This document shows positions 19,895-32,556 of a DNA stretch of 64,000 nt, in pieces; position 1 is the first letter of the stretch; each line of letters opens with the position of its first letter. The notes beneath the pieces were generated by a model that had not been told where the DNA came from, did not search any database, and was given only the letters and a program-made list of their open reading frames with translations. The stretch spans positions 257,118-321,117 of the forward strand of contig NW_006768825.1 of assembly GCF_000204055.1 (NCBI RefSeq), given 5' to 3'. The stretch comes from Melampsora larici-populina 98AG31. Taxonomy: Eukaryota > Basidiomycota > Pucciniomycetes > Pucciniales > Melampsoraceae. The position numbers and the translations under genes were made by a program.

Positions 19895-22800
19895 ATGGTC
19901 AACCCTCCAGTGTCTCCTACACACTCATTCAAAAATTCACCTTTCGATCCTCGTCATGGCTCAACTCACAACTCTGGCAACAGTCATCCCGATCCAAACC
20001 ACGACGCTCCTCCTAGTAACTCGAGTTCAATCGGCACAACTAGCGAGCGTATCTTTCCAATCAAAAGTATTCTTCAAGTTAGGAAAAACTCTCAATCTAC
20101 TCACCATCATAATCCTCAACGATCTCCAGAGAGTAAGAGAAGCTCAAGGACATCTAGTACCACCAATTCTCCCGTCATTGCTCGTGACCATGTTCAACAG
20201 CATCAAAACCTTAACCCCTCTGGTGCAATGTCAAGCATCACCGAAAACCAACCTGCCCTCTCTCCTCCTCCGCCCTCCAGTACCCGCTCTTCAAGATCTT
20301 CCGGACCTGTCACTGCATTAAACATGGGAGCTGGATCCCCTCTTCGTCATTCACGTTCTCTCTCGCTTTCGAACATGGCATCACCTTTGCAATTTCACTC
20401 TTCCAATTCCGACCAGCCAGACCTCACTCATCGTCATCTTTTAGCTCATTCTCGTCAGACTTCACCCAACGAACGTCGGCCCCGTTCCTCAGCTACAATG
20501 CTTAACCTGAGCGGGCTCAAAGACATTCCTAAAGGCCTAACTGGTCCACGCTCATTGAGTCCTAATCCGCTTCTTACCAATGGGCCTGACTCTCGAATAA
20601 GCTCCGATCCGGCATCTAGTATAACTATCCCCATTAGACCAAATCTTCATACTACCACTTCATCTCATCCGGTCGATCCCTCACCTGTAGGAGAACCATC
20701 GACAGGCAATCCCATCGGCACGCCTGCGGCTGAACCTACTCCTAAGCCTTATGTTCGGGACGGCTACCTCACCACTCGGTTTGAGCATGCTCAGACTGAC
20801 GAGGGGTTCATCGTCTTGACAGGCAGGCAAGGTGAAATTACCAAGTGCGAAGATGAACCCATACGTGTACCGGGTGCAATTCAGGCCTTTGGTGTTCTGA
20901 TCGCGGTCGTATTACACGGCAACATTCCTCTTCCAAGCTCATCTGAATCAACGGATCCGGAGGAGCCCAATACATCTACTATTCCTGTATCACCAAGCTC
21001 AGAGAATGCAGATAACCACCAAGAAGTGTTGCAAATATCTCGTGTGGAAGTGGTGCAAGTCTCTGAAAACTCAGGGCTTATTCTTGGCCACAGTCCACAA
21101 TCGTTACTACAGCTTCACTCATTCTCCGACATCCTCTCGCCCGATGAGGCTCAAGTACTTTATGATAATCTTGAAGTGACACTCGAGGGGGGACAAGAAG
21201 AAGCCGGTGCGCATACGTTCAGGCTATCTGGACAAGGTGGACGGGGTTCAGGGCTAGATGGCCGATCAAGTCACAGCACATGGACGTGTTGGTGTGCAGC
21301 CCACCGACCAGAGCCTATCCGCAGGCCGGCATTGATCATTGTTGAATTCGAGCTTGAGACTGATACAATAAACCCTCCGTCCATTATCTCGAGAGAGCCC
21401 CTGAGTTACGATGAGCGTGGAGGAATGGCAGGAGAACCTTATCTTCCCACTGAAGAAGACCTGATTGAGTCGACTCGATCAGTCAACAAGCCAATCAAGG
21501 CACTCTCCCGACTTCGTAAGAAGGGTAAAGACTTTAGTGGTGATAGTGTCGAGGTACTCTCGATTCTGAGTCAGGTCAACGAACAATTTGACAAAGCTAA
21601 AGATTTACCCAGTTTCCTGAAGATGTCGGTTGGAGTAGTTCGTGAACTGACTGGCTTCCATCGTGTCATGGTTTATCAAGTCAGCGCTCTTGTTCAACCG
21701 TCGTGAACTTGCATGATGAAAGTGATGACATATGCTTACTTGTTCAACTTTCTCTTACCTACCCTGTCAGTTTGATGAGAATTGGAACGGTCAAGTTGTA
21801 GCTGAATTAGTAGACTGGAAACAGACACGAGATCTTTATCGAGGTCTGAGATTTCCTTCAACTGGTGAGTCATTGTCGTTCTTCTTTGGCTTATCCCCTC
21901 TGAGATGTACCATCCTCTTGTCAATTCCTGAATATATGCAGACAAGCATTGTGGATCAGACTTCCATCTCGTATTTTTTTATTTGCACAACCAATCTTAT
22001 TGATCGAAAAATTGGGTGTAGTGATCTGAACTCAGTTTTGCCAATCCTTCTTGTCTTTCAATCCAATTTGTCTCATTGGAATGTAGATATCCCGGCACAG
22101 GCGCGTGATCTGTATCTGATCAACAAGGTACGAATGCTGTATGACCGGGACATGCCCACCGCTCGATTGATGTGTCGGTCGCCAGAGGAAGTGAACACAC
22201 CGTTGGATATGACACATTGCCATCTGCGGGCAATGAGTCCAATCCATATCAAATACCTCGCCAACATGGGTGTCGTGAGTGATTACGTCTTTTCACGTTC
22301 TTATTCTCCATTCGCAGTGGTATGATGCTGAATATAGCTTTTGATGCGTACTACAGCGTGCTTCATTCTCAATTTCAATAATCTGTAACAACGCATTGTG
22401 GGGCTTGATTTCATGCCATTCGTATGGTCGATATGGTCATCGGGTCACCTTTCCAACTCGTCACTTCTGTCGGATGTTGGGAGATAGTATCTCAAGAAAC
22501 ATTGAGCGACTCAATCTTTCTCATCGATTAGAATCACGAAAGCTGATCAATACAGCTGCGACAGCTGCTAACCCATCTGGCTACATTGTGGCAAAGGCTG
22601 AAGACCTCCTATGGTTATTTGATGCCGAGTTTGGAGTACTATCGATTGGGGACGAGGCCAAGATTTTGGGACCGGTTCACAATAGTCAAGAGCTATTGGC
22701 TGTGTTGGAATATCTACGTGTCAAGTCATTCAAGTGAGTGTATCACACACCGAACCCGGTCATGCCAACTTTTGCTTTACAGATCGGGTGTCAGCTCCGT

Positions 22801-25800
22801 ATCAACAAGATATACGAGGTGCAAGTTTGCTGACCTTTGTCATATATTTTAAAATGGTATGCTTTTAGCTCAATGCAAGTATCAACAGATATCTCACAAG
22901 AATATGCCGATATTGCATACCCCGCGACCTTCCAGACCATTTGTGGAATGTTGGTGATTCCCCTTTCTAGGGGCGGACAAGACTTTATAGCTTTCTTTCG
23001 ACAAGGTCAATTGAAAGAGATTCACTGGGCTGGGAACCCATATGAAAAAGACGAAAAGGCGGGGCGTAGTCCCACAGCTTCTGAAGAAAGCTATGCTCAT
23101 TTGAGAACATTAGAGCCGCGTAAATCGTTCAAGATCTGGTCTGAGGTAAAGTGTTATCTCTAGCCTTTGGTTTGATAGTATGCGATGGCTTGTTGCCATG
23201 TTATCAACTTGCTCATACATCTCCTTGACATCTTTTTCTTTTGAATTGTTCTTTAGACTGTCAGAGGGCGATCCAAAAATTGGACGGAGGAGCAACTCGA
23301 AACAGGATCAGTTCTTAGTTTGGTCTATGGTAAATTTATTGATGTATGGCGGCAGAAGGAAGCAGCCGTTCATACCAATCAATTACAAACATTGCTTTTA
23401 TCGAATGCTAGTCACGAAGGTTTGCTTCAGATTTCATTTAATGGTGTGAATTACAACTAGCGGAGAAGCTAAGTCACGTTTCGCAAATGTATTCAGTTAG
23501 GACACCTTTGCATCAAATTCTGTCGACTTTGGAGTTGGCGTTGGATGGTAATCTGGATGATGAAACAAGGGATAATTTATCAAGGTCTTACCACGCGTCG
23601 AAATCTTTGGTTCACGTGATCAACGATCTTCTGGTGAATCTTGATTTTTTCAATTAGAATGTGAATGACTCAGGTTAGGTGCAAAATGTATTGACCCCAC
23701 CCCCATGACTGGATTTGATCTTCCTAGGACTTGACTAAGGCTGAACAGGGAGGTGACCTATTCTCGCGCGAGCCATTCCACCTCGCCTCAACTATTGAAG
23801 AAGCCATCTCCATTCATCGAAGGGAAGCCGAGCGCAAGGGCTTACAATTCCATGTCATAGAGAGTCCGAACTGCGCTCCGGTCACCGTCGCAGGTGACCG
23901 AGCTCGGCTAAGACAGGTCGTTTCGAACTTGGTCGGCAATGCAGTCAAACACACTACACACGGTACGGTCCAAGTGTACTGGGGTGATGAAGCTACCGAA
24001 AGTGACCAGGGAACAATATCGGAAGAACATGCAAGGTGAGCGTGGTTCCAGAGAATTCAATCTTTCACCCTGAACATCGATCTCACAAGTGAAATGGACC
24101 CATCATTCCTTTCAGAATCTTCGTCTCTGTGACTGACACCGGCCGAGGCATCCCTGAAGCTAAATTAGAAAGTATCTTCCGAGCTTTCGAGCAGGTTGAA
24201 ACCGGTGAATCCATAGATGGGACTCAACCCGAAGAATCTCTAGGCCTTGGACTGGCTGTCGTCGGTCGGGTTGTTCACAATCTGGGTGGCCAGCTTCGAG
24301 TGGACTCCAAGGTCAATCAGGGATCAAAGTTCACCATCATCTTACCGTTTGCGGTTGTGGTGCCCTCAGCCTCAGGTGGATCGGCACCCTCCCGGCGTGG
24401 TTCACTGAGCACATCCGACAACTCTCCCGCGATGTTGCGGAATCGGTCAGATGACTCTAATGCTGCCAATCGGTCGCTCTTGGCAAAGCGGTCGAGTACT
24501 GGTAGTGTCGGGAGTGGATCAGGCGGGCACCGTTCCGAAATCGATGGTCTTGTTGAGGCTATCCAAGGGCCTGTAGGTATAGCCGACACGACCGCAGGAG
24601 GGCTACGAACCCCTTTCAGCCCAAACCGAACTCGACTGCGTAGCCCAGTTGGCTCATCGAACACACCTGCGCGTGCTTATAAGTCTACGGAAGATACAGG
24701 TAGCAGTTCAAGCTCGCATTCTGCCCTTGGGTGGCCAGGAGCAAGCAGATTTGAGTGGCCACATAAAACTGTCAAGTTGGCCGGCAATTCAAACTCTAAA
24801 AGTCGGTCTCTAACGCCCAAAGGTCCAAGTTCAGACAGCTCGGCTCCTGCAAAACTCACGCATGCTTCGTTAGCGAAGATTGAAACGGACCAGGACAGCC
24901 ATCAACGCTCTGTTTCGCATGATGCTTTAGTCAGTGCTGAATCATCAAAACTCGGATACTCCTCAACAAAAAGAGATAGGAAAGCAGATCAGAAGATCAC
25001 TTATGTGCCGAATCGAGCAAGTGTGATATCTCCTTTGCGAATCGGCCAAGCAACTCAGACGACAGGTTCGAATGTTCGAGCGAGACAGGTCGATGACCGT
25101 AAAACAGTCAACAAATCCGAACCACCTCGATCCGTTGAGATGGGGGCGAAGTCACTCAGTGGACTTAGAAGTGATAGCGTGTCTGTGGAGACAGGAAGCA
25201 TGCAGTCACATGAACCAGCAAGTATTAAGTCGGCCGAGACCACCAGGAGTACAGCTTCGAGTAATTTGATGGTGGATCATATAAGTAACTTTACTCGATC
25301 GGTAAATTCAAGGGTGGTTTCGAAAGAGCCTATGAGAGTGATGGTAGTTGAAGATGATGCGATCAAGTGAGTTGATATATTCCTCAACACCTCCTGTTGA
25401 AAAGTGAATTGTATCTCATGGATCTCCATAACTGACCAAATGATTTGTGCGCATCATAAAGTCGAGTAATTTTGAAGAAAAAGCTAACTCAAAGCGGACA
25501 TGCAGTTGCGTTGACGGTACACGGACAAGAAGCCGTTGAACTTTTTTCAAAAGATGCACAATTTGATATCATATTGATGGACTTACAGTTGAGTGTGTGG
25601 TTGTTTGGAAGTGATGAGGCGGAAAAGAGAGGTTGTTGACTCTAACACTTGGTGATCATTTTGTCATTATGGCTTCTAGGATGCCAATTTGTGATGGATT
25701 AGAAGCGACACGGAGGATACGAGAGTTTGAAAAAGAACGGACCAAATGGGATGTATCGTTACCAAAAAGTCATCGAATCAATTGTGGTGTACCTATCTTA

Positions 25801-26083
25801 GCAGTCTCAGCTAGTTTACATGAACGCCAACGGGCTGAGATCACAGATGCAGGAATGGATGGATGGATTTTGAAACCTGTGGACTTTGCCAGGTTATCAA
25901 GTTTGATGGTAGGCGCCATTGATCCCTTACTGAGATCTGGTCAAGTATATAAGTAAGCCTATCTGTCTTCTATAAGGCTTCCGTGGTTTGCTTTATTGAC
26001 CGTACGTCTTTTTGTTGAGTAGACCTGGAATGTGGGAAAAAGGAGGATATCTTGAAGTACCAGAACGCAGATTGGAGCTCTGA
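19895..26083 (+). CDS. Fungal phytochrome (hybrid histidine kinase with response-regulator domain)
   Basis: Red/far-red photoreceptor kinase. Exons: 19895-21679, 21771-21864, 22087-22274, 22357-22733, 22783-22818, 22869-23145, 23257-23419, 23497-23633, 23728-24035, 24116-25366, 25462-25587, 25680-25952, 26023-26083; all join in frame to a 1691-residue protein. Order: a Ser/Pro-rich extension (1-300); PAS with the biliverdin-type Cys318 in ITKCEDEPIRVPGAIQ; GAF with DIPAQAR (D627) and CHLRAMSPIHIKYL; PHY with PRKSF (910-914); HisKA with phospho-acceptor His972 (SHEVRTPLHQIL); HATPase with N1090 (GNAVKH), DTGRG (D1129) and GLGLA. A 350-residue Ser-rich linker leads to a receiver with DD1535-1536 and phospho-acceptor D1579 (ILMDLQMP). 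Cys in the N-terminal PAS, not GAF, is the bacterial/fungal arrangement, implying biliverdin. No key residue is missing, so it should be functional. Confidence 0.95.
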
Positions 26084-27024
26084 TGCAAGGGTATCCAATC
26101 AGTTTTCAATCACTCAATAACGCTCACTCATATACTTAAAACTCATAATATGTGATCACTTTAATTTTCTCCTTTTTTTGACATTCATATCACAAAACCT
26201 ACCATTACGCACGTCTCTCTTAATCAGCATTGTTAATTTTTCCTATTGTATGATCTATAATTTGATGACTTCGTTGTATCCATCACTTCTCACATCTTTT
26301 CTTCTTTCGATTTTCGATTTTCATTTCACTTCACATCAAAAAGATGCATAAACAATTTTTCTCCCTCTTTCACCTTCTTCTTCTTCAAATCCATAGGTCA
26401 AAACTTGTTGTTGTTATCATCATCATCATCATAGAAAGTTTGAAGTATGTATATTGTAGGTATGAATGTTTATCTGTTTTTTTGTTTCCTTTAGTAAGCT
26501 TAGACGGTTTTCTTTTTTTGGGGTTTAATTTCAGGTCAAGTTTCTATTTTCTCATGGTTGTTTACATAATATATATTTATTTGTTTTGTAAAAGAAAATG
26601 AAAAAAGTGATTTTGGGGTTTTGTATTTGTAAGAAATCATTTTTGTTTGTTTTCCTTTGAGCAATCAAGTTTATGGTTGGTGTTTGATTCCTTTTATTCA
26701 TTGAACTCTCGAGAATTGAGAAATGATCAAAGAAAATAGGGTTTTTGTTGTTATTGTTTAATACAAATGCAGATATGATCAAGATGTTTGGTTTTACTAT
26801 TAGGTTTGCGCATGCTTTTAATATTATTCATCAGGTTGTTTCAATTTGGGATCTGGGTTTTTGAAGGAGTCAACTTTCAATGAAAGATGGTTGAACATTT
26901 TTCCTCTGTTTTCTCTGTATCCAATCTCTCATTTTTGAATCTCATCAAATTGATCACCTTATATAAAAAAACCGAAATTTGATCTCACATACATCAATCT
27001 CCTTGGACTTATTAAAGACATCTA
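26084..27024. other. 3' flank of the phytochrome gene; AT-rich, no gene
   Basis: Low-complexity T-rich sequence with short frames only. The start probably contains the phytochrome 3' UTR. No domain is recognisable. Confidence 0.5.
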
Positions 27025-27549
27025 CAGTCAAACCCGCGCACATGCATACCCGTGCACATGCATAACCAGCCAAAATGCATATGTTTTGGTTTCCACCCAG
27101 CTGGTGCAGGCCAATTTTGTCATTAATTGCATAATTATGTCAAAAACCATAATGCATACTTCTTTTCAAGTCCCCAAAGTCATAATGCATGCCTACAAAG
27201 CGCCCCAGGATGTGTTTTTTTTTTCATTGAACTCTGATCGAATCCTTTGCAAGTAGGATTTTGGCAACATCAGGCAGCAATGAGCCCTCTATGGGGTCAA
27301 ACCAACCCCTAGTGGTGTTTTTTTCTGCGTCGAAAAAATATCTTGTCCTTTCACCCGCGCAAAATACAAACGTACTATTGCATAAACTCATACAATTTCA
27401 ACAAAAACCCGTCATAATGCATATTTCAATGCATTTAGGCCTAAATGCATACAATATGCATTATGGGGGTTTATCCCTATTTGCATAACCCGCAATAATG
27501 CATAGCAAAAATTGTCTCCCCAATTTATGCATTAGCGCGGGTTTGACTG
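27025..27549. mobile_element. pogo/Tc1-type MITE, 525 bp, ATGCAT-rich interior
   Basis: Ends CAGTCAAACCCGCGC and GCGCGGGTTTGACTG are perfect inverted repeats, flanked by TA (27023-27024, 27550-27551). The interior repeats the palindromic word ATGCAT (often AATGCATA) about fifteen times. It has no transposase. Confidence 0.9.
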
Positions 27550-28971
27550 TATTAAGCTTATTTCAAGGCCAGAAGAGCAATCCTTTTAAAACATCAAAGA
27601 AATATTCAAGTTGCATATATACAGGACTCTACATTTTTGAATGGCTAACCTGAGTAAGTTGGAATCTGGTTGCTTCACAAGTAATCTCTACTATTTCTGA
27701 TTTATTTCTATGAAGAGCAGAAAGATCTTGTAGATATAGAAATTTAAGTAGTACATACTCACCTAAAACCGGGGTAAAAATTGGCACTTAACTGTTGGCA
27801 AATGAAACACAAGTGATTTGTGGAATTGATAGTTGTGATGTGATAAATATAGTTGATCTGCTCTAGAAGATGATCAAGGGAGAGTGATACCCTCGAAAAA
27901 GACGGGTCTCCTTGGACAAAAAACAATGTTTTAAGCTGTCCTAGTTGAGCAGGATGTGAAGCAGATCCAAAATATCTATGCCATGAAGTCATCAGAAAGG
28001 ATGAAAATCAAATGATGTCATAGTTAGAAATCAAGTGAAATTTAGGATGACACAGAACATGCTTTTACAGGCACCTCAATGTATTCCTACAGTTGATCCA
28101 GCTTAGTTACAACCACAAGCCGGCCCCGGGGCCGGCCCCGAGACCCAAATTTTCAACCCTCCAGTAATACCCAAGTAGGGTATTTTGGTAGAGGTTTTTT
28201 CACATCTTATTGCCACTTTTGACTCACTTGATCTCAGCTTTGTTGATTTGTACTTGGACTATCAAAGCAACAGCTTCAAATGCAAATCCTTCCTGGACTC
28301 AAAAGCTCTCTTTGAGGACGTTCACAAGTGGTGTCCAGTGTCAAGGATTTGGAAGTATTTTCAAAAAGTCAATTGGCAGATGGACGTCTATTGGTGAGTC
28401 TCTGATCATTCTTGTCTTCTTAACTCACTATCCATCACTGATACCTTGTCATTTTCAACACTCAAGACTTGGTATGACCAGGTACCAACTGAAAAATTGA
28501 CCAAGATATACTGCTTGCATTGATGCATACCACAAAACACCATCATGAGATTTGGCATGATGTGTAACCCTCAGAGGGCTTTTCTTGTCTTATCTTGCTG
28601 TTTTCATCTTTTTTGCATCTTCTGTCTCATTTCTTCATCTCTATGTACGCAACCCACCATTGTTATGTACTTGATGAATTGTGATGAGCAGAACTTGCGC
28701 TGAGGGTTGCTTGTGCTGAGCCATGCTTGTGCTGCTCATAAGGTACTTAAGTGGACACATAAATGCGTGGGCGCCTAGGCTAGGCAGTTGAGGCCTTAAG
28801 TTAAGTACTTAAGTACTTAATATTAGGCCAGTTAGGTACCCGGACCCAAATATTGGAGTTTGGGGAAACACAATTTTTTTTGAAAAAAAATTGGCCAATC
28901 AGATTCACTAGCCAAGTCATTTCTCATACTTACACCCTACTCCTAACCCAAAAATGACTTACACTACACCA
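27550..28971. other. Repeat-derived intergenic sequence, no supported gene
   Basis: Only short frames, none with a recognisable domain (for example 28185-28397 on plus and 27992-27759 on minus). Notable local features are a GC palindrome CCGGCCCCGGGGCCGGCC at 28122-28139 and a TACTTAAG-rich stretch at 28740-28830. A decayed transposon is possible. Confidence 0.4.
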
Positions 28972-29713
28972 AATCAAAAATTTACCATGGATTTTAGAAA
29001 AGTCAAAATGAAGAAAAATCTGAGCAATGCTTAAGGGGTTGGAAAAAATTGGAAGATTATGGTTGAATCCACCTGTGATGTCTCCTTCTTTTGCATATTT
29101 TTTCATATTTTTACCTTTAGTGTTGAAGATGTTTCAAAGAAAAATGATGTTGGGGTATATTTGGTCAGAAACCCAGATTATGTCCAAAACTACCAAGGTT
29201 TGGGCAGAAATGTTTGAATATTCACAAAGACACCAATTTTTTTCCAATCAATTTGGTCGTCACAAATTATGAAAGCCACACCCAGGATCTAAAATTTTGA
29301 TTTAGATGCTAAAACCATTGCGGCAAATATTTATAAGCTTTTCTTGCTTTGCTGATGGGGACTGTGATTGCTGTACCTTAGTCATTTTTGGACACATACT
29401 GCCCATTCCAATGTGTACATTTTAAATCAAACATCCAGCATTCAGAATGCAAAGACATTACATATGGTGAACCAAAATTGAAAATTTAAGATTAATGACT
29501 AAATAAGTGCCAGTTTTGGACAAAAGCTGGGTTTCTGACCTGATATACATTGCTGCCATAAAAACATGAAAAAATATGCAAAATGATAGGCACATGCAGG
29601 GGTATACAACCCTTATTTTTTCATATTTTTCTGACCCCTTCTGCCGTGTGTATAATTTTCTATGTTCTCCTAATTTTCTGAACTCAGCGGTAAATTTGCA
29701 ATCTGGCGTAGTG
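28972..29713. mobile_element. Harbinger-like foldback MITE, about 742 bp, TTA target site
   Basis: The arms (about 230 bp each) are diverged inverted copies. Ends read CACTACACCAAATCAAAAATTTACC and, reversed, CACTACGCCAGATTGCAAATTTACC. Inner matches include TTTGCATATTTTTTCAT and TCAGAAACCCAG. TTA lies on both sides (28969-28971, 29714-29716). An 81-codon frame at 29027-29272 is part of an arm and has no known domain. Confidence 0.75.
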
Positions 29714-30942
29714 TTATTACATGTGATTTATTTATAGGGGTTGTGTGTATAACGTTGTGTAACTGAACTTTGCTTTTGCAGAGCAGTCGTGGACGTGACT
29801 AGACTGGATCAATTGTAGCATTTCAATCATTGTACATTGAGTGATCAAAAATCTTCAATTTTCTGAAAATAAAAAATATAAACATGATTTCTTCCCTAAG
29901 ATTTCTTAAAAATAATGATAATCCATATGATTTACTAATGTAAATAGATGAAGATAATCATAAGCCTCTGGTCTTTCAGGAGGTATGAGGAAATTAACAT
30001 ACCTTGTCATTTAAGAAAGATATGAGTCAATTAAGCAAAGGTGTTGATCTCTCCTTGTCTCCAAGATAAGCTTTGATACCACCAAGAATACAAGATAGCA
30101 AACACTTGAGATTCTCAGGAGGTACAGGCTTAAATGCATAAGCTGTCATGGTAGACATGGTTTTCAGTGGGCAGCTGAGACCTCATGTTAAAAGTCTGAC
30201 CAGATAATGCCAACTGGATTGAGCTCCAGAGATGGAGCCAACCATATAAACTTGACAAAGTAATCTTGGTCATTCCAAAAGTTGGATCTTTAAGCATACT
30301 GTTGGTAAACGCACCTTGATCCAGATGAGACCATGCACTTCTAGCATATTCTTGAGGAATTTGATCTATAGTGCAATTTTTACGGTGCTGTACAGACTCT
30401 AGCAGGTCTTGAACATCCTGATCATTCCAGAACAGCATGACCTTGTCATCTCAAGAGTCCAAGCCCAGGTTTTTCAAGGGACGTCAGATGGCAAACGTTT
30501 CAATAATATAGCTGAATTGGTATTAAGCTGGTGAATAGCTGAGATTTGTGTCCATTTCATCTTGTTCATTAGATGGCAATGTTCATCATTGATGAAGAGT
30601 TTGGGTTTGCCCATTGATTTGTTCCCTTCCATTGAGCTATATTCCTTGACCTATGAAATTATAGAGCATACCATATTGGCTGAAAGACTCCATTATGGGA
30701 AATGTCTACACCCTTTACCTGAGCCATATTCAGCCAAATGATACATTTTTGATATCATATGCAGGTGGCTTCATAGCAATAATACAGGATATGAAGATTG
30801 CAAAAATTGAATTTTCCAAAAAAACTGTAGCTTTTTTATCAGTACTTAACTTCAAGTCAAATATTCTCCATTCCCTGGCCTCATACTTCTATCTGTTGCA
30901 AGGTAAGCATATTTAATTATTTGTTATCATGTCACTGTCAGG
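29714..30942. other. Intergenic, no supported gene
   Basis: AT-rich sequence. A 102-codon minus-strand frame (30438-30130) has no ATG that I can tie to a gene and no domain I recognise; it could be a transposon remnant. Confidence 0.4.
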
Positions 30943-31062
30943 ATTAAACACCCTCCCAATTGGAATAATTTTTCATTTTTTTGGAATAAGTGATCATTGA
31001 CATATAAATGCTCATTGATTATTGCAAAAAAATACCTTATTCCAATTGGGAGAGTGTTTAAT
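30943..31062. mobile_element. Very short MITE/hairpin, 120 bp
   Basis: ATTAAACACCCTCCCAATTGGAATAA at the left end is mirrored by TTATTCCAATTGGGAGAGTGTTTAAT at the right end, with a short AT-rich loop of about 70 bp. The target duplication is ambiguous because the ends are self-complementary. Confidence 0.7.
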
Positions 31063-32556
31063 GCTGGAAGTGTATCTACAAACCTTTGCCTCTGGTATTG
31101 ATTGTATCACAAGAAATCACATCTCCACCCAATCCATAGTGAATCCTACATGGCTGTTTGCTTGAAAATATCTGGGTGACTTTGTGTTCAAAAGTCCTGA
31201 TCCTAGTGTTTTAGTGATACTGTTGATTTTCTCTTTGGTTGTTTATCAGCAGTTAATCAACAAAGTTCTTTTGTTGTTTTTTATAATAAAGTAGTCCATG
31301 GACAATTTCTGAAAGTTATATTATGAGTAGATTATACTCTTCATGCTCTGTGTAATCCTTGTGGGGTTATACATTTTACAACACCTGGAGTTCAGATTAC
31401 TTCATTATAGCAAATGTATCTTGATAACTCTTCAGATCATGTAAATGGTAATTTTTTGGTCCATTTGTCGAGATGATACTGGCTCCCAAATGTCAGCACT
31501 GGGATCATACATCTCAACTGGAGTTGAATTCAAAACTATCATTTTTCTCCTTTGGGTCTCTTTTCTTTGTCCTGAACAAGAAGTCCAAAGTTCAGCCACT
31601 ATCAAAATGATCCTTTGCTCACTAGAGCCATCATTCCATTATATTCTCTCTAGTGTTGGGTGTTGATGTAGTCATGTCAAGATTCAATACACCAGATATG
31701 TATCTACAACAACTCACCTTGAACCCACTTGAATATCATAGAAATACTCTAAAGTTCTCTCTCCTTTCCTGAAATGCTGAAATGAGATAATGAGCCCAAC
31801 CCATTTTATTTGTATTTTAAGTTCATCATTTCCTAAAAGATTGGAAAACCTTGCTCTCCTGTCCAGGTCTTGTACAAACTTTGCATCAGGTCTGAGCTCA
31901 GACATTGATGTTTCCACTGTTATTTCCTCAAAGAATTCCAAGGCAAGTATGTTCCCAAAACTTGTCAAGCTCTATTCAAAGACACTCAATGAGGCCACCT
32001 AGGAGTTAGGAAACCTTGACAGGACTGTGTGACCTGTGGTGCATTTGCAGCAGGATACTGTGTAGGCCTCTGATGTGCAACAAGCTGACATACCTTTTCT
32101 GGATGCACTACCACATTGAATTACACACAGCAGAATTTCATTGTGTTTTCAACAGAAAGTGGTGAAGATTGTTTGGAATCTTGAGCTTCAAGCTTGGATG
32201 TGAAGATTGGACATGAGATTGACAAGCTTCATTTCTATAAATGGACCTCATTGCCTCTCTTTTGACTGAGTCCAATTCACCTTTTCCGCTTGTTCAACCA
32301 ATGGTCAGTGATGTGTGAAACATCAACATGCAGGACAAAACATATCCTAAAGAAATAAACTTCACAATTTGGGTAGTGCGCTTCAAGAGTTTTCCTTTCT
32401 CTTTCCACTGCTGTGCTTCACACAGCCTTCAACTCTTTGGCCTACAATCACATGGAAAATGCTGGTGCACAGTTTTGTTCCAGCAGAGATATCTCATTTT
32501 GTCACACAAGTTTCAAATTCTGCAGTAGGGTTTGAGGTTGCTGTTTCCTATGGTGA
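31063..32556. other. Intergenic, no supported gene
   Basis: Several short frames on both strands (for example 31968-31714 minus, 32328-32569 plus) but no domain or consistent splice structure. Sequence just before 32557 may contain a lost upstream part of the disrupted gene that follows. Confidence 0.4.
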
